From positions 1 to 64,000 of the forward strand of contig JAAEAF010002317.1 of NCBI GenBank assembly GCA_011037195.1: 64,000 nt of DNA, written 5' to 3'. Positions 34,765 to 46,025 of this stretch are shown in pieces (position 1 is the first letter of the stretch; the number at the start of each line of letters is the position of its first letter). The DNA is from Triatoma infestans (lineage: Eukaryota; Arthropoda; Insecta; Hemiptera; Reduviidae). The notes under the pieces were generated by a model that was not told where the DNA came from, ran no database searches, and worked only from the letters and a program-made list of their open reading frames with translations. The position numbers and the translations under genes were made by a program.

Positions 34765-35160
34765 AGAGTTTACCGCTTTTGACAAAATTTTAAAACATAA
34801 ATTTTATAAAGAAACGGAAAAAAGAAAAATAAATAAAACAATTGGACCCAAAAAGAAAATTACAATAAAAAAAAAAAACCAAATAATACAATACTTAAGG
34901 GTGGTATGAAAATAACTTCAACTATTACAGAATATAATACAAAAAGAAAGAAAATGATAATATACAAAAAATGAAAAGAACATCATAAATTAAAAAAAAC
35001 AAAAAACAATATTGCTTGACTTATAAATAAAAAAAAATTATGAAACCTCAGAAATTGTTCCCCCAAAAAAATAAATAAATAGATAAAAAAAATTTGAAGT
35101 GTCAGGGGAGATCTGACAACCATTCATATCTGACTTTCCAAGCATGGCGGGCGTAAGATA

Positions 35161-38100
35161 TTAAGGGGCGACAATTGGTCTGGCCGGACAAAAAGCAAAT
35201 AATTTTTTCCCTAGAGAAGGATGGTGCACCCAATGCAATATACGGAGTTCGGCCAATATAGGGCATTCACCTAAGAAATGGTAAAGATCCTCTCTGCAAT
35301 TAAAATTACAAAGCGAACACCTTTCTTTATCAGGATCACCTTCCACCCACGGCTTGTAATTAAGATAAGCAGCTCTCCTCTTAATTTAATTAGCCACCGG
35401 AATTCCGAAAAACGCAAAATTTTGAAGATATCGTTTGTGCCAAAACTGTTGTAATCTGAAATAAGAGCTCTGTATAGTTGAAAACGACCATACTCAATGG
35501 CACGGCTAACAGACTCCTCCAGGTGAGCGACTCGGATTAAGGTCGGAGGTTTAGACAGCTGACAAAACCAGGTAGAGAAATTATCTGACGAAAGCGGAAA
35601 ATCACAAGAGTATTGATGGGACAGAGATAACCAGTGTTTGAACCAAAAGGTTTTTCTCCTTATTACCTCTTTCGCGACAATTTTAGGCAAACGATAGTCA
35701 TCTAAGGATAAAACACGACAGCAATAATTTAAGTGCAGGTTAAGAGTGAAAGGTTCGAAGTGATCTAGATCGGTTTCTAAATTAAGAAGAAAATTAGGAC
35801 ATGGAGTTGGCAGAGCTAACAATTTTTTAAGGAAAAATCTACGAAATTTTTCAAGGCAGTCGTAAGACTGAAAGCCCCAGACTTGAGCTGCGTAACATAC
35901 CACTGCACGCGAGATGCTATTAAATACTTGATACTGGGCCTTAAACGATTTCAATTTGTTTGCCTTTATAAAACCACTTCTCCTTAGCAGCATGTCTGCC
36001 TCCTTTGCGGAAAATCATAATTTTTGATTTGCTCAAATTTAATGAAAGGTTCCACTTATCACAATAAGCTGAAACTATATTAATGTTCCTTTGGAGGGAA
36101 ATCGGATTGTCGGAAATCAATACAACATCATCAGCATAGAGCAGGATGTTTATTTTAGTACCTCCGATTATTACCCCTCCTTCCAACTCGGTAGGGAGAT
36201 CATCCACAAATAAAGAAAATAAGGTTGGGCTCAGGAGACAACCTTGCCTTACTCCAGCAGCAATATGAAAGAAATCCGACATTTCGTTAATCCCCCGCAC
36301 TGATGAAGCTCCACAGGAATATAGGACTCTCAAGGTATTCACAAATTTTGATGAAATTCCTAAGTTAAACAATTTTAGAAATAAAGAGGAATGATCGACT
36401 GAGTCGAAAACCGACTTAAGGTCAATAAAAAAACAATATGTTTCTAAGAATCTAAGATTTATAATACTGGTTAGAACAAAAATGTTGTCAATCGCCGAGT
36501 AGCCACGTCTGAAACCAGCTTGGACTTCACTGAGAAGATCATTTTCCTTTATAAAATGATTTAAGCGTTTAAGGAGAAGTGCAATAAAGATTTTGGCAAG
36601 AGCATCTATACAGGAAATTCCCCTATAGTTAGCAACATCGTTAAAGTCACCTTGTTTGTATAAAGGAAAAATCAGTGAGCGACCAAAAGAAGAAGGAAGT
36701 TCACCTGAGTCATAAATATAATTAAAAAATGTTAAGAAGCTGTTAATAAAGCAAGGGGGTGAATATTCGTAGAATTCATATGTTATCCGATCGGGGCCAG
36801 GTGCTTTATTGTGTTTTAAATTTGACAGGACAGAAGAGAGTTCTTCATAAGAAAATGGCACATCTAAAATAGACGAAGTTAGAAAAGGAGCAGCATATGA
36901 GATCGGAGAAGTTAAGGGTGGATTGAGTAAAATTTTGAAATGAGAGACCCAAGTTTCCATAGGGATATTGCCACTACAGAGAAATTTCCTGCTACGAAAG
37001 CGATTGACCAAATTCCAGAATTGTTTTGAATCTGAGGCTTAAACTTTCACAAAGAGAAGAAAAGTATTCTTTTTTTTGGGTTGTACAGATAGACAAGAAT
37101 TGTTTGTTGGCTTCTCGATAAGCATCTTTAACGATTTTGGAATCTGTTTTTCGAAATAGATTTAAAAGCCTAAAAGATTTTCTCCTTGCCCGCAAACAAC
37201 GGTAATTGTACCAGGGATTTTTTTGAAGAAGTTTTATGTAAGAGGGGGAAGGAGAATAAGGAACTGAACAGGACCGATTAATGCAAGACGTTAAGGTATC
37301 TGCATAAAGTTGAGGATCTGACGGAAAAGAGTTAATAGTATTAATTTCTTTCTCGAGCCTATCCTGATAAAATTGTTTGTCATTTTCCCTCCAAGGAAGC
37401 TGAGGAAGAAGAGGTAGTAAATGATTGTCACTGGTGACTATTTCTGATAGGATAAGGGAAATGGGCTGATGGTCAGAGAAAGGTTCATTCAATAGCGAAA
37501 ACTGCTAATGAAGGAGACAAGGTCAAAAGATCCGCAACATAAATCATTGACCGAACAACCCATAGGACCAATAAATGTGTGATTACCCTCGTAATCATCA
37601 AAGAAACGGCCATTTAGGACAATAAGGTCAAGGTTGTCACACATTTCAATAAAACGGGAGCCATTAGGATTCAAAACTTCATCCTTAGAATTTCTAGCCA
37701 TTAAACACTTGGGATTATTAAGACTCAAATCGTCTGGAAGAACCTGAGACCGGCCGAGCCTGACATTGCAATCACCCATTAACAATATATTATCTGGTAC
37801 GGAGGTTTGTAGAAATTCACTAAGAGAAATAAAATCTTGATCCCAATCATTACAGTTCAAATAAACAGGAACTAAGTAAGAATGAGCACCCTCAATATTA
37901 ATGGCTATCAACGACTGACTAGCAATCATACAAAAATGCACCTTATTACACGAATTTTTTATTCCATAAACTTTACCACCACTTGCACGTCCATGCTTGG
38001 AGAGTTTTTTCGCAAGTATCCATTTTAAGTTATAATCTGAAAAATAAGTGTTAAAAGTACAAAGTGAATCCTCTATAACAAAAGTTTCGAGTAAAATGAA

Positions 38101-38192
38101 AACATCATATTTTCTTAATAGGTTAAAAAAAGAATAATTATCAAGTTTAGATTTTAGGCCCGCAATATTATATGAAATAACGGAAATAGAAT
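35161..38192 (-). pseudogene. LINE-3 ORF2: endonuclease-reverse transcriptase, broken frames
   Basis: The endonuclease begins right after ORF1, in another frame (VISYNIAGLKSKL, then GRASGG), and continues through MGDCNVRLG and VLNGRFFDDYEGNHTF in the block ending at 37489. A frameshift leads to 37492-36992 (PFSDHQPISLI with SDH, then KNPWYNYRCLRARRKSF). Another leads to 37011-35941 with the RT core (APGPDRITYEFYE, IDLKSVFDSVDH, GVRQGCLLSPTLFSLF, LLYADDVVLI). A further frame 35993-35271 holds the thumb, and 35346-35161 the C-terminal CSLCNFNC...H...C motif. At least four breaks; catalytic motifs still readable. Dead copy. Confidence 0.85.
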
Positions 38193-39149
38193 TTACAAAA
38201 TCTGTATTAGGTAAAATCTTGTATTGGCAGACGGCAGAATTTCCTCAGGAACAATTCGGACTCTAGACAGCGTTTGTTTAAAGTTCTGGGAGGAAGACTG
38301 AGAAACAACATTGAAATAGTCTTTAGGAAGTGAGCCGGTTTTTAGCGCTGAGATAAAATCTGCTAAGTTACGATTTAGCAATGAATTCAATTTTAGTAAA
38401 CCATCTTCTCCTGCATAAAGTAAGCCAACCTCATTGGACCAAGCGAACTTATGACCATCCACCAAGATGAAATTAGAACGTAACTTAACAGAAGCTCTAC
38501 TATTAAGTCTCAGTATTTCTCTTCGAAGAAGTAAGAATTTAGCTTTCTTCTTCCGGGCTCCCTCCGGAAGATCCTGGTGAATTACGAACCCGGTACCTCT
38601 TAATACCTTTGCAGAACTAAGTATTTTTAATTTGTCCCTGGGACGAAAAAAGGAAGCAAGAAGAGGCCTGTTAGAAACTGTTCTTGGACCTAAAGGAGTG
38701 ACGTGAATATTTTCTGAAGAAACATCAGCCTTCAAAATTTCTCTGCAAAAATTAGAAACAGTTAAATTAAGGTCTACATTATCAGATTGAGTCACACCCT
38801 TAAAAATTAGGTTGCAGTCACGCGTACGAATTTCTAACTCTTCTATACGAGAATCAGCGTTCTTATATAATGCCTTAAGAGTCTCCAATTCAGACTTCAG
38901 TTAGTTATTTTCTTCTCTAAGTGACTTCACTTCAGCTCTGAGAGCGTCAATGTCATTTTTTGTAGCGAGAGGCGCCAGTTTTAAATCAAGCAGGCCCGAC
39001 ATGACCTCCTTAATCATTGAGATAAATTGTGGAGAGGAAGTATGATCTAAAATACGCTTCTCGACAGACATTTTTTTCTTCGAGGGATGATTCGATTCAC
39101 CTGGAGAGCTTCTCTGACGTTTTGAATTATGCGGAGAAGAGTTAAACAT
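38193..39149 (-). pseudogene. LINE-3 ORF1 (coiled coil plus RRM-like), one in-frame stop
   Basis: The first 82 codons (39149-38904) carry a basic, Pro/Ser-rich start and the beginning of a coiled coil (LRAEVKSLREENN). An in-frame TAA follows, after which the same frame continues to 38193 with a coiled coil (ADSRIEELEIRTRD), the RRM-like NLIFKGVTQSD and RPLLASFFRPRDKLKIL, and a C-terminal domain. The single stop is the only lesion seen. Confidence 0.8.
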
Positions 39150-39180
39150 AAATCAGTCAAAAATAAACTTATATTCTAGG

Positions 39181-39777
39181 AATTGAATGCAATACCCTAT
39201 ACAAAAAAAAAATAAAATAAAATAAATAAAACAAGACTACTTTGGACGTTTACTGTGATAGCGAAAATAGTCAAAATAATAAAAAAAAAAGAAAAAGAAT
39301 AAAAATTGAAATTTTTGAAAACTTCACAAAAAACTAAAGTCAAGATTATAAACACTGAACATTCGTTAGAAAATAAATAGAAATTATTTTAAAAGTAACA
39401 AAAAGAAGTTCATATTTAAAAGATTAAAGTCAGTTGAAATGTTTACAAACCACTACTATAGTATGATGTCTGAGTGAGATGAAGAATGAGAGCAATACTA
39501 TGCTGCCCCCCCCCCCCTACTGTAATACACTACACACAGCCAGTAATTTGTAGAATTAAAGTTAATAATATTTTGATTAATATCTCACAAACAGGTAGGA
39601 GAAAATTCATAAAATTTTAACACACTGCCGAATTCACTATACACTTCTTGCATGCCAAAAATCACGGCACTACGAATTTTTTTTCCCAGAGAAAAATCCA
39701 AAAAAAGAAAGAGCGATGTGCACAGTACCAAACAGAGCAGTAAACTCCTATTAGTTACCTATACATAATGTTGTCAT
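39181..39777. other. 5' flank or 5' UTR of LINE-3, no gene seen
   Basis: A-rich sequence with a C-run at 39508-39519. Part of it is probably the LINE-3 5' UTR, but the boundary cannot be seen. Confidence 0.35.
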
Positions 39778-39945
39778 GGTTGGGTCCGCGGAGCTGGAAA
39801 GCATCAGAGATATTTTCCGTGATAGCCTGCTCCATTTTGTGGTCATCGACCGGTATGAACGATTTTGCTCCGTGTAATTCTGTGCTATGGTCGATGACCA
39901 TAAAATAAATCAGGATATCACGGAATATATCTCTGTTGTTATAAT
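39778..39945 (-). repeat. Family A hammerhead-type repeat, rearranged remnant
   Basis: The 3' block (CTCCGCGGACCCAACCA on the minus strand) and the segment up to the ACCGGTCGATGACC site are recognisable. The ribozyme core (CTGANGA plus stem II) has been lost, and a short inverted copy of the TGGTCGATGACCAT segment with the downstream part follows at 39890-39945. No functional motif remains. Confidence 0.5.
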
Positions 39946-40379
39946 ATAATGTGGTAAAAACTGCACAAATTTTAATTAGCTTCAACTTCAGTCAGATCGC
40001 TATAGTTCCTCTAACAGCATTAGAGGAAGTAATAAGAACAAACGCTCAAACTGATGCCAACTACTGATAAAATTTAAACTAATCCACAAACTACAAACAC
40101 ACACACATACACACACTTTCCTTTCCTTCCCTCGTATGTATCCCACATTTATTCAAAGAAAATTTAGATTTTCAGTTAAGTTGAATCCTTGATATTGGTC
40201 TGCCCGAAACTTAATTGCCGATAGGCAAGTGGTATCCGGCGTAGGATAAAAAAAGAAAAAAGAAAAGTAGGATCCTGTTAATTTAAAACTTCTGTATTTA
40301 AAAAATAAATATTGTTTAATAAGATGTTTTTTATACGGCAATGGTTAAAGGAGTTTTTAAAGAAAAAATAATTCTTTGA

Positions 40380-40610
40380 GCCGTTTTTGAGAAAATCGCA
40401 AGAAAGTAAAAAAAAAAACATTCAGTAAATTGATACTTCTGGTTAAAGAATTTTGACAGATGATTTACTGTCGGATCCCTGGTGATACCCAAACGGAATA
40501 TCAAGTTCAGTCCAGTTTCTATAAACCACTTTTTGGACTCAGGGGACCTCAAAACGGATATTTACGGTGAAAACTAGATAATTGGCACGATTTCAATAAT
40601 TCCTCTTACA
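40380..40610. repeat. CTTACTG-family repeat, right-end segment
   Basis: Carries GAGAAAATCGCAAG, GATACTTCTGG, the GGATCCCTGGTGATACC block, GGGGACCTCAAAACGG and CCTCTTAC. A close relative is at 42480-42735, on the other side of the fold-back element. Confidence 0.5.
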
Positions 40611-40980
40611 TTTTGGGTACCACTGGTGGCCTTCTTTAAGAGCTCTGCAAAATTTATTTGAGAAAAGTTACGTTATAGTATAGTAGTAAAGAAAAAGTGC
40701 ATAGATTTATAACAAATAAAAGAAAAATTTAAATTAAAGAAATATTAATACAAGTTGAGCATAAGATATTAAAAACAAGAAATTGTAACACAGGAGTGAC
40801 ATTTAATTAAATGAAATGATATTAAGAATAAGAGCAAATAAAAAAAAGATAAAGATACTATTGTATTTTCAAAAGATATGATGCAAACTCAGCAGCAATT
40901 ATGGAAGATTCTTCTCGACCGTTCTTAAATAACAGATGAGGATGGTGAGATTCGGTCTTAAAAATAAAAAAAACTTATAT

Positions 40981-41025
40981 TTCCGCCAACGTTTCGACAA
41001 ATACATCGTCTTTATCAAGGCATAA
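40981..41025 (-). ncRNA. Hammerhead-like motif, family C (degenerate)
   Basis: Minus strand: CTTGATAAAGAC...GTCGAAACGTTGGCGG. A GAC/GTC stem II, GAAA and the palindromic ACGT stem III are visible, followed by GTT. The upstream core reads TTGATAA instead of CTGANGA, so activity is doubtful. Confidence 0.35.
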
Positions 41026-41092
41026 AAATAAGAAATGTTAAACTTCAAAACAAGACACACTACATTTTATTTTTGGAAAATAAATAGCATTT

Positions 41093-41280
41093 GGATCAGA
41101 GACATATTCCGTGATGATAGCCTGCTTCTTTTTGTGGTCATCGACCGGTTTCGGGCGTTCGCCCATGTTCAGGATGCGTTTGTCAAGAGTGCCATAACAC
41201 AGACTTGCACAGAGCAAATTCAATTTACACATATGCACAATTAATGATTTCCAGCTCTGCGGAACCAACCACCACACAAT
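41093..41280. mobile_element. 188-bp hammerhead-carrying retroelement, family A, with 12-bp target-site duplication and 5' inversion
   Basis: TAAATAGCATTT at 41081-41092 is repeated exactly at 41281-41292. Between them the right 35 bases carry the family A 3' end in the plus orientation (TTTCCAGCTCTGCGG then AACCAACCACC). The left ~150 bases hold the upstream part of the same family in the opposite orientation. A 3' segment in sense orientation plus an inverted 5' segment is the signature of twin priming in target-primed reverse transcription. Confidence 0.75.
41139..41176 (-). ncRNA. Hammerhead-ribozyme-like motif, family A
   Basis: Minus strand: CATC-CTGAACA-T-GGGC-GAAC-GCCC-GAAA-CCGGTC-GATG. 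Stem I CATC/GATG, stem II GGGC/GCCC, GAAA, palindromic ACCGGT and the GTC triplet are intact. One core change (CTGAACA instead of CTGANGA, the invariant G8 position) would be expected to abolish cleavage. Confidence 0.6.
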
Positions 41281-41355
41281 TAAATAGCATTTACTTAATT
41301 TCCCAAAATAAAATGTAAAGTGTCTTGTTTTGAAGTTTAACATTTCTTATTTTTA

Positions 41356-41400
41356 TGTCTTGATAAAGACAATATATTTGTCGAAACGTTGGCAAAAATA
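41356..41400 (+). ncRNA. Hammerhead-like motif, family C (degenerate)
   Basis: CTTGATAAAGAC...GTCGAAACGTTGGCAA on the plus strand, mirror of 40981-41025. Stem II GAC/GTC, GAAA and ACGT present; core CTGANGA replaced by TTGATAA. Confidence 0.35.
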
Positions 41401-42159
41401 TAAGTTTTTTTATTTTTAAAGGCCGAAACTCACAATCCTCATCCACCATGATAAAGATACCTGTAGGGTAGGATAGGAGTGAACGTTGAGATTGAAATGA
41501 AAAGAGAATATTTTTAAAAATTTAAAACAAAAAACTACTAAAACTGGATAAGAAAAATGTTTATAGTGAGGCGCGGCAATTTCAAATGTGGAAGAACAAA
41601 TTACTGGCGAGTGTCTTTGTTTAGCGTTAGAAAAATTTTATTGTAAGTTGAAGTAAAATTCTTCTTATCAATTGTTTCTTTATCAAGTTTAAAAAAGACA
41701 AAGATAATTATCATTACTTCAACTTACAGTAACTTTTTTTTAACGCTAAACAAAGACACTTGCCAGTAATTTGTTCTTCCATATTTGAAATTTCCGCGCC
41801 TCAATATAAACATTTTTCTTATCCCTCACACCTTTTAACAGCTTTTTATTTTAAATTTTAAAAAATACTTTCTTTTCATTTCAATCTCAACGTTCACTCC
41901 GCTTCTACCCTGAAGGTATCTTTATGTTTTTATTTTCCGCTATTTTTAATTTCATTTAATTCAATGTCACTTCTGTGTTATAATTTAATATTTTAATTTC
42001 TTATGCTCAATCTGTTCTGTTAATATTTCTTTAATTTAAATTTTTCTTTTATTTGTTATAAATCTATGACTTTTTCTTTACTACTATACTATACATAACT
42101 TTACTCAAATAAATTTTGCAGAGCTCTTGAAGAAGGCCACCAGTGGTACCCAAAACGTA

Positions 42160-42735
42160 GAGCAAATGTATAGTTCACATTTCTAGTTTAATGAAAATCG
42201 TTGGAGCCGTTTACGAGAAATACCACAAAACTGATAATTACATTTCAGTAAAAACGCACTTCCAGTCAACCGATTATTTTCAAACTCAGAATTTCAACAA
42301 CACCTTTAATTCTAATTAATATTATTTAAATGACAGAATTGCATAAACAATTGCATAGAGGAAAACCTAACCCCACCCCCTCCCGCACAAGTGCCCTTAA
42401 ATGAATTTTCCTAGAAAAATGTTTTAAACAAAAGTTGCAGATTTTTGTATGTGTAGTTGACATAAAAAGTTTGATGAAAATCGTTGGAGCCGTTTCTGAG
42501 AAAATCGGAAGAAAGTAAAAAAACATTCAGTAAAGTGGTACTTCCGGTTGAAGAATTTTGGCAGATGATCTACTGTTGGATCACTGGTGATACCTAAACG
42601 GAATATCAAGTTCCGACCATTTTCTATAAACCACTTTTTGGACTCAGGGGACCTCAAAACGGCTATTTCCGGGAAAAACTAGATAATTGGTGCAATTACA
42701 ATACTTCCTCTTACTAGGAGTAAGAGAAAGTAAAA
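42160..42735. repeat. CTTACTG-family repeat copy
   Basis: Interior blocks (CGCACTTCCAGTCAACC, CAGAATTTCAACAACACC, GTGCCCTTAAATGAATTTTC) followed by the right end (GGGGACCTCAAAACGGC, TTCCTCTTACTAGGAG). Confidence 0.55.
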
Positions 42736-43039
42736 GAATTCAGAAAACTGAAGAGAAAACTGAATTTGCTCTGAGTAGGGTAGTTAAGGGGTTTCTGGCG
42801 CAGGGGCTATGATCTCTCTGACGTCATCATCCAATCTGATGACCTTAATTTAAGAACTCACCCAAATCAATGAGCCTAATTCAAAGATGACGTCATCCAA
42901 TTAATTATCATTCAATTCGAAGACGATTAAATTACAAATAAATTATATATTAAATTATAAATATAAATAAATTATAAATAATTAAATTATAAATATAAAT
43001 AAATTATAAATAATTAAATAAAATGAAATAAAAAAAGTT

Positions 43040-43111
43040 GTTTTACCTGGAATCGAACCTTAATTGTTGGGTTAGAAGGCGGCAATGCAACCCACTAGAC
43101 CAAAGCGGTCA
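43040..43111 (-). repeat. tRNA-like unit in the left inverted arm
   Basis: Reverse complement of 52396-52466. On the minus strand: GACCGC at the start, A-box-like TTGGTCTAGTGG and B box GGTTCGATTCC. The overall length is tRNA-like, but acceptor and anticodon stems do not close cleanly. Confidence 0.5.
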
Positions 43112-43574
43112 CTTAGTTCATAGCAGTAAAATTATCATATATAAGTATGTGGCCCAGGAAAATAATACAAGGTAGTTTAACATTTATTTCTCATTAGGTG
43201 ATTATAGGGCATTTAACATATCTTTTAATAATTGATAGACAATTGAAATGGTGATTATGTAATTGATATATCTACACAATAAACGTTATTAGCAGTGGGT
43301 GGGGGAACAAAAAATAAATAAGTAACATTTCTTTAATAATTTATTTGGGTGTTATTTAACAACATGATATATAGCAAAAACTAATTATGTGAGAATAAGG
43401 TGAAAAATAAATATAAGTTATATTAAACAACATCTTAAGACATAAAAATGTTAAAACAGTTATATAATAGCTAATGGTGATTATGTGACAATAAAACAAG
43501 TAAAAATTGACATATCTAAAACACAACATTAAAAAACATTATATAGCAAACTAATTGAGGTATAAGTAAAACAA

Positions 43575-45780
43575 ATGGTTTATTTAAAACATCTTAAGAC
43601 ATAAAAATAAAAAAAGAAAGTAATTATATGACAGTAAGGTAAAACAAGTAAAAATTGACATATCTAAAAACACAATATTCATTATATATAGCAAACTAAT
43701 TTGAGATAATACAAATGGTATATTTAAAAAACACAGCAAAATAATCATTATATATAGCAAACTAACTTGAGATAATACAAATGGTATATTTAAAAAACAC
43801 AGCAAAATAATTATTATATATAGCAATTGAGGCATAAACTAATGACAATTATGGGGGGTGAAAAAATAAAACAAAATTAAACATCTTAAGACATTGGTGA
43901 TTATGTGTAAAAATGTAAGAACTCAAACTCAAATAATATGAGAATATTAAGTAAACTATTGGTTGGACAACTATTAGCATATTAATCCATTTAACATCAT
44001 TTTCAATAAAAATGGCACCTTGCTACCTCTATGTGTGTTTAAATGTTAATTGGCAGAATAATACTTTACTTATTCTCACAAAATTGCCATTAGTTCTTTA
44101 CTCTTTTCCTAAATTGGCATGATTTTAATATTTTTGTGTCTAAAATGGTGTTAGATAATGTTAAATGGAATAATAAGTTGGTTTACCCTATTCTCACATA
44201 ATTACCATTAGTTTGCTATATATAATGATTTAATTTTATTTGCGCCTAAGAAAATGTGTTTTTAGAAATATCAATTTTCATGTTTTTAATTTCACCCTAT
44301 TCTCATATAATTACCATTAGCTTTATTACCTCAATTAGTTCTGTATATAATGATTATTTTAATATTTTTATGTGTCTATGATGTTGGTTTTTTAAACATG
44401 CCATTTGTATTATTTATACCTCAATTAGTTTGCTATATATAATGATTTAATTTTATTTGCACCTAAGAAAATGTTGTGTTTTTTATTTTCCCCCACTATT
44501 CTTACATTCTTTTTTTATGTTTAAGATGTTTTAAATATACCATTTACCTTGCATTATTTTTTTTTCATCTCAAATAATTGCCATTAGCTTGATATATATG
44601 TTTTTTTTAATAATAAAATGTTTTGTTTTAGTTATGTCAATTAATTTGTATTATTTCTTTGAAATGTTGTGTTTTAGTTATGTCAATTAATTTGTATTAT
44701 TTCTACCTTATTCTCACCTCCATTATGTGGTATAGTGATGTTTATAGGGTACGTTTAAGCCACTTTTCTCACATATTCACTAAATGCCATGTAATCGTTT
44801 GCAAGGTTTATTCAATCGCCATGAGCTACTATTTAGGCTGTAACACCAACTTAAAAGATATGTAAAATTAACTGTTTATTTTTACCCCCCACCATAATCA
44901 CCAATGTCTTAAGATGTTTTAAATAAACCAATTGTTTTACTTCTAATATATATATAACATTTAAACACGCATAGAGGTTGCAAGGTGCCATTTTTATTGA
45001 AAATGATGTTAAATGGATTAATATGCTAATTGTTGTCCAACCAATAGTTTACTTAATATTCTCATATTATTTGAGTTTGAGTTCTTACATTTTACACATA
45101 ATCACCAATGTCTTAAGATGTTTATTTTTCCCCCCACCATAATTGTCATTAGTTTATGCCTCAATTGCTATATATAATGATTATTTTGCTGTGTTTTTTT
45201 AAATATACCATTTGTATTATCTCAATTAGTTTGCTATATATAATGAATATTGTGTTTTTAGATATGGCAATTTTTACTTGTTTTACCTTATTGTCATATA
45301 ATTACATTCTTTTTTTATTTTTATGTCTTAAGATGTTTTAATAAACCATTTGTTTTACTTATACCTCAATTAGTTTGCTATATATAATGAATATTGTGTT
45401 TTTAGATATGTCAATTTTTACTTTTTTACCTTATTGTCATATAATTACATTCTTTTTTTATTTTTATGTCTTAAGATATTTTAAATAAACCATTTGTTTT
45501 ACTTATACCTCAATTAGTTTGCTATATATAATGATTTAATTTTATTTGCACTTAAGTAAATGTTGTGTTTGTTTTTATTTTCCCCCCCACTATTCTTACA
45601 TTCTTTTTATGTTTAAGATGCCATTTACCTTACACTATTTTTTCACATACATAATTACCACTAGTTTGTTTGTTTTTGTGTGTCTATGATGATGTGTTTT
45701 AATTTATTTGTCTATTCTCATATAATCACCTTTTTTTATTAAATTGTTGTTAAATAATGTTAAAATACCTTGTAAACCAT
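43575..45780. repeat. Foldback interior: tandem and inverted sub-repeats
   Basis: Composed of many copies of TTTGCTATATATAATGA, TTATTGTCATATAATTAC and ATGTCTTAAGATGTTTTA in both orientations. 43580-44049 pairs with 44958-45336; 44050-44957 is the central part. Small open frames here only translate the sub-repeats. Confidence 0.7.
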
Positions 45781-46025
45781 TTTTTTTTTTTTTTTTTTTT
45801 TTTTTGGCCTCTTGTACGGAGCAAATTAGCCATTTTCAAAGTGATTTACCAATGAAATAGGTTTAGGAAGGCGGGCGTGTATTGTGTGTTGGGGATGGTT
45901 GTAGTACAATTTACTATACTTTTACTGTGTTTACAGATTTAATAGTTTGAATAATTTATTTATTTAGGTAGTTAATATTTTTTCTTTTGGTTTATTAGTT
46001 TTAATCGCTAATTGGATTTGCAGGT

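Larger units (their letters stand above)
34655..39180 (-). mobile_element. LINE-3 (this window): two-ORF non-LTR retrotransposon, decayed
   Basis: Minus strand. 5' region near 39180, ORF1 39149-38193, ORF2 38192-35161, 3' UTR with many A/T tracts, the conserved stem-loop (34742-34764), AATAAAG and a (TTA)n tail. Similar in layout and in the C-terminal C-x2-C-x(8-9)-H-x4-C motif to LINE-1 but clearly a different family. It is the family of the fragment at 8470-9650. The exact 5' boundary and a target-site duplication could not be fixed. Confidence 0.75.
40859..41449. mobile_element. 591-bp inserted repeat pair with 11-bp target-site duplication
   Basis: GATAAAGATAC occurs at both 40848-40858 and 41450-41460, directly flanking the segment and interrupting the left arm of the fold-back element. 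The insert is itself an inverted pair: 40925-41092 is the reverse complement of 41281-41445, with hammerhead-like motifs of family C in both halves. The centre is occupied by a further insertion (41093-41280). Confidence 0.8.
40611..42155. mobile_element. Fold-back element with a nested insertion in its left arm
   Basis: The outer left arm (from TTTTGGGTACCACTGGTGG) matches the reverse complement of the right end (CCACCAGTGGTACCCAAAA). Pairing continues inward through 40611-40858, skips 40859-41449, then resumes at 41450-41660 against 41700-41940; the centre is near 41680. Without the insertion the element is about 0.95 kb and almost entirely palindromic. No open frame. Confidence 0.8.

Noticed and set aside
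43040..43111. A functional tRNA gene, here and at 52396-52466.
   Set aside because: A and B boxes are good, but acceptor and anticodon stems do not close, and the unit is duplicated as part of inverted transposon arms.
43584..45341. Several hydrophobic small frames (SLLYIMIILLCFLNI type) as membrane peptides.
   Set aside because: They are repeated translations of the foldback sub-repeats in both orientations.
42903..45780. A CRISPR-like array.
   Set aside because: The repeats are degenerate, occur in both orientations and lack unique equal-length spacers; the sequence is clearly eukaryotic.
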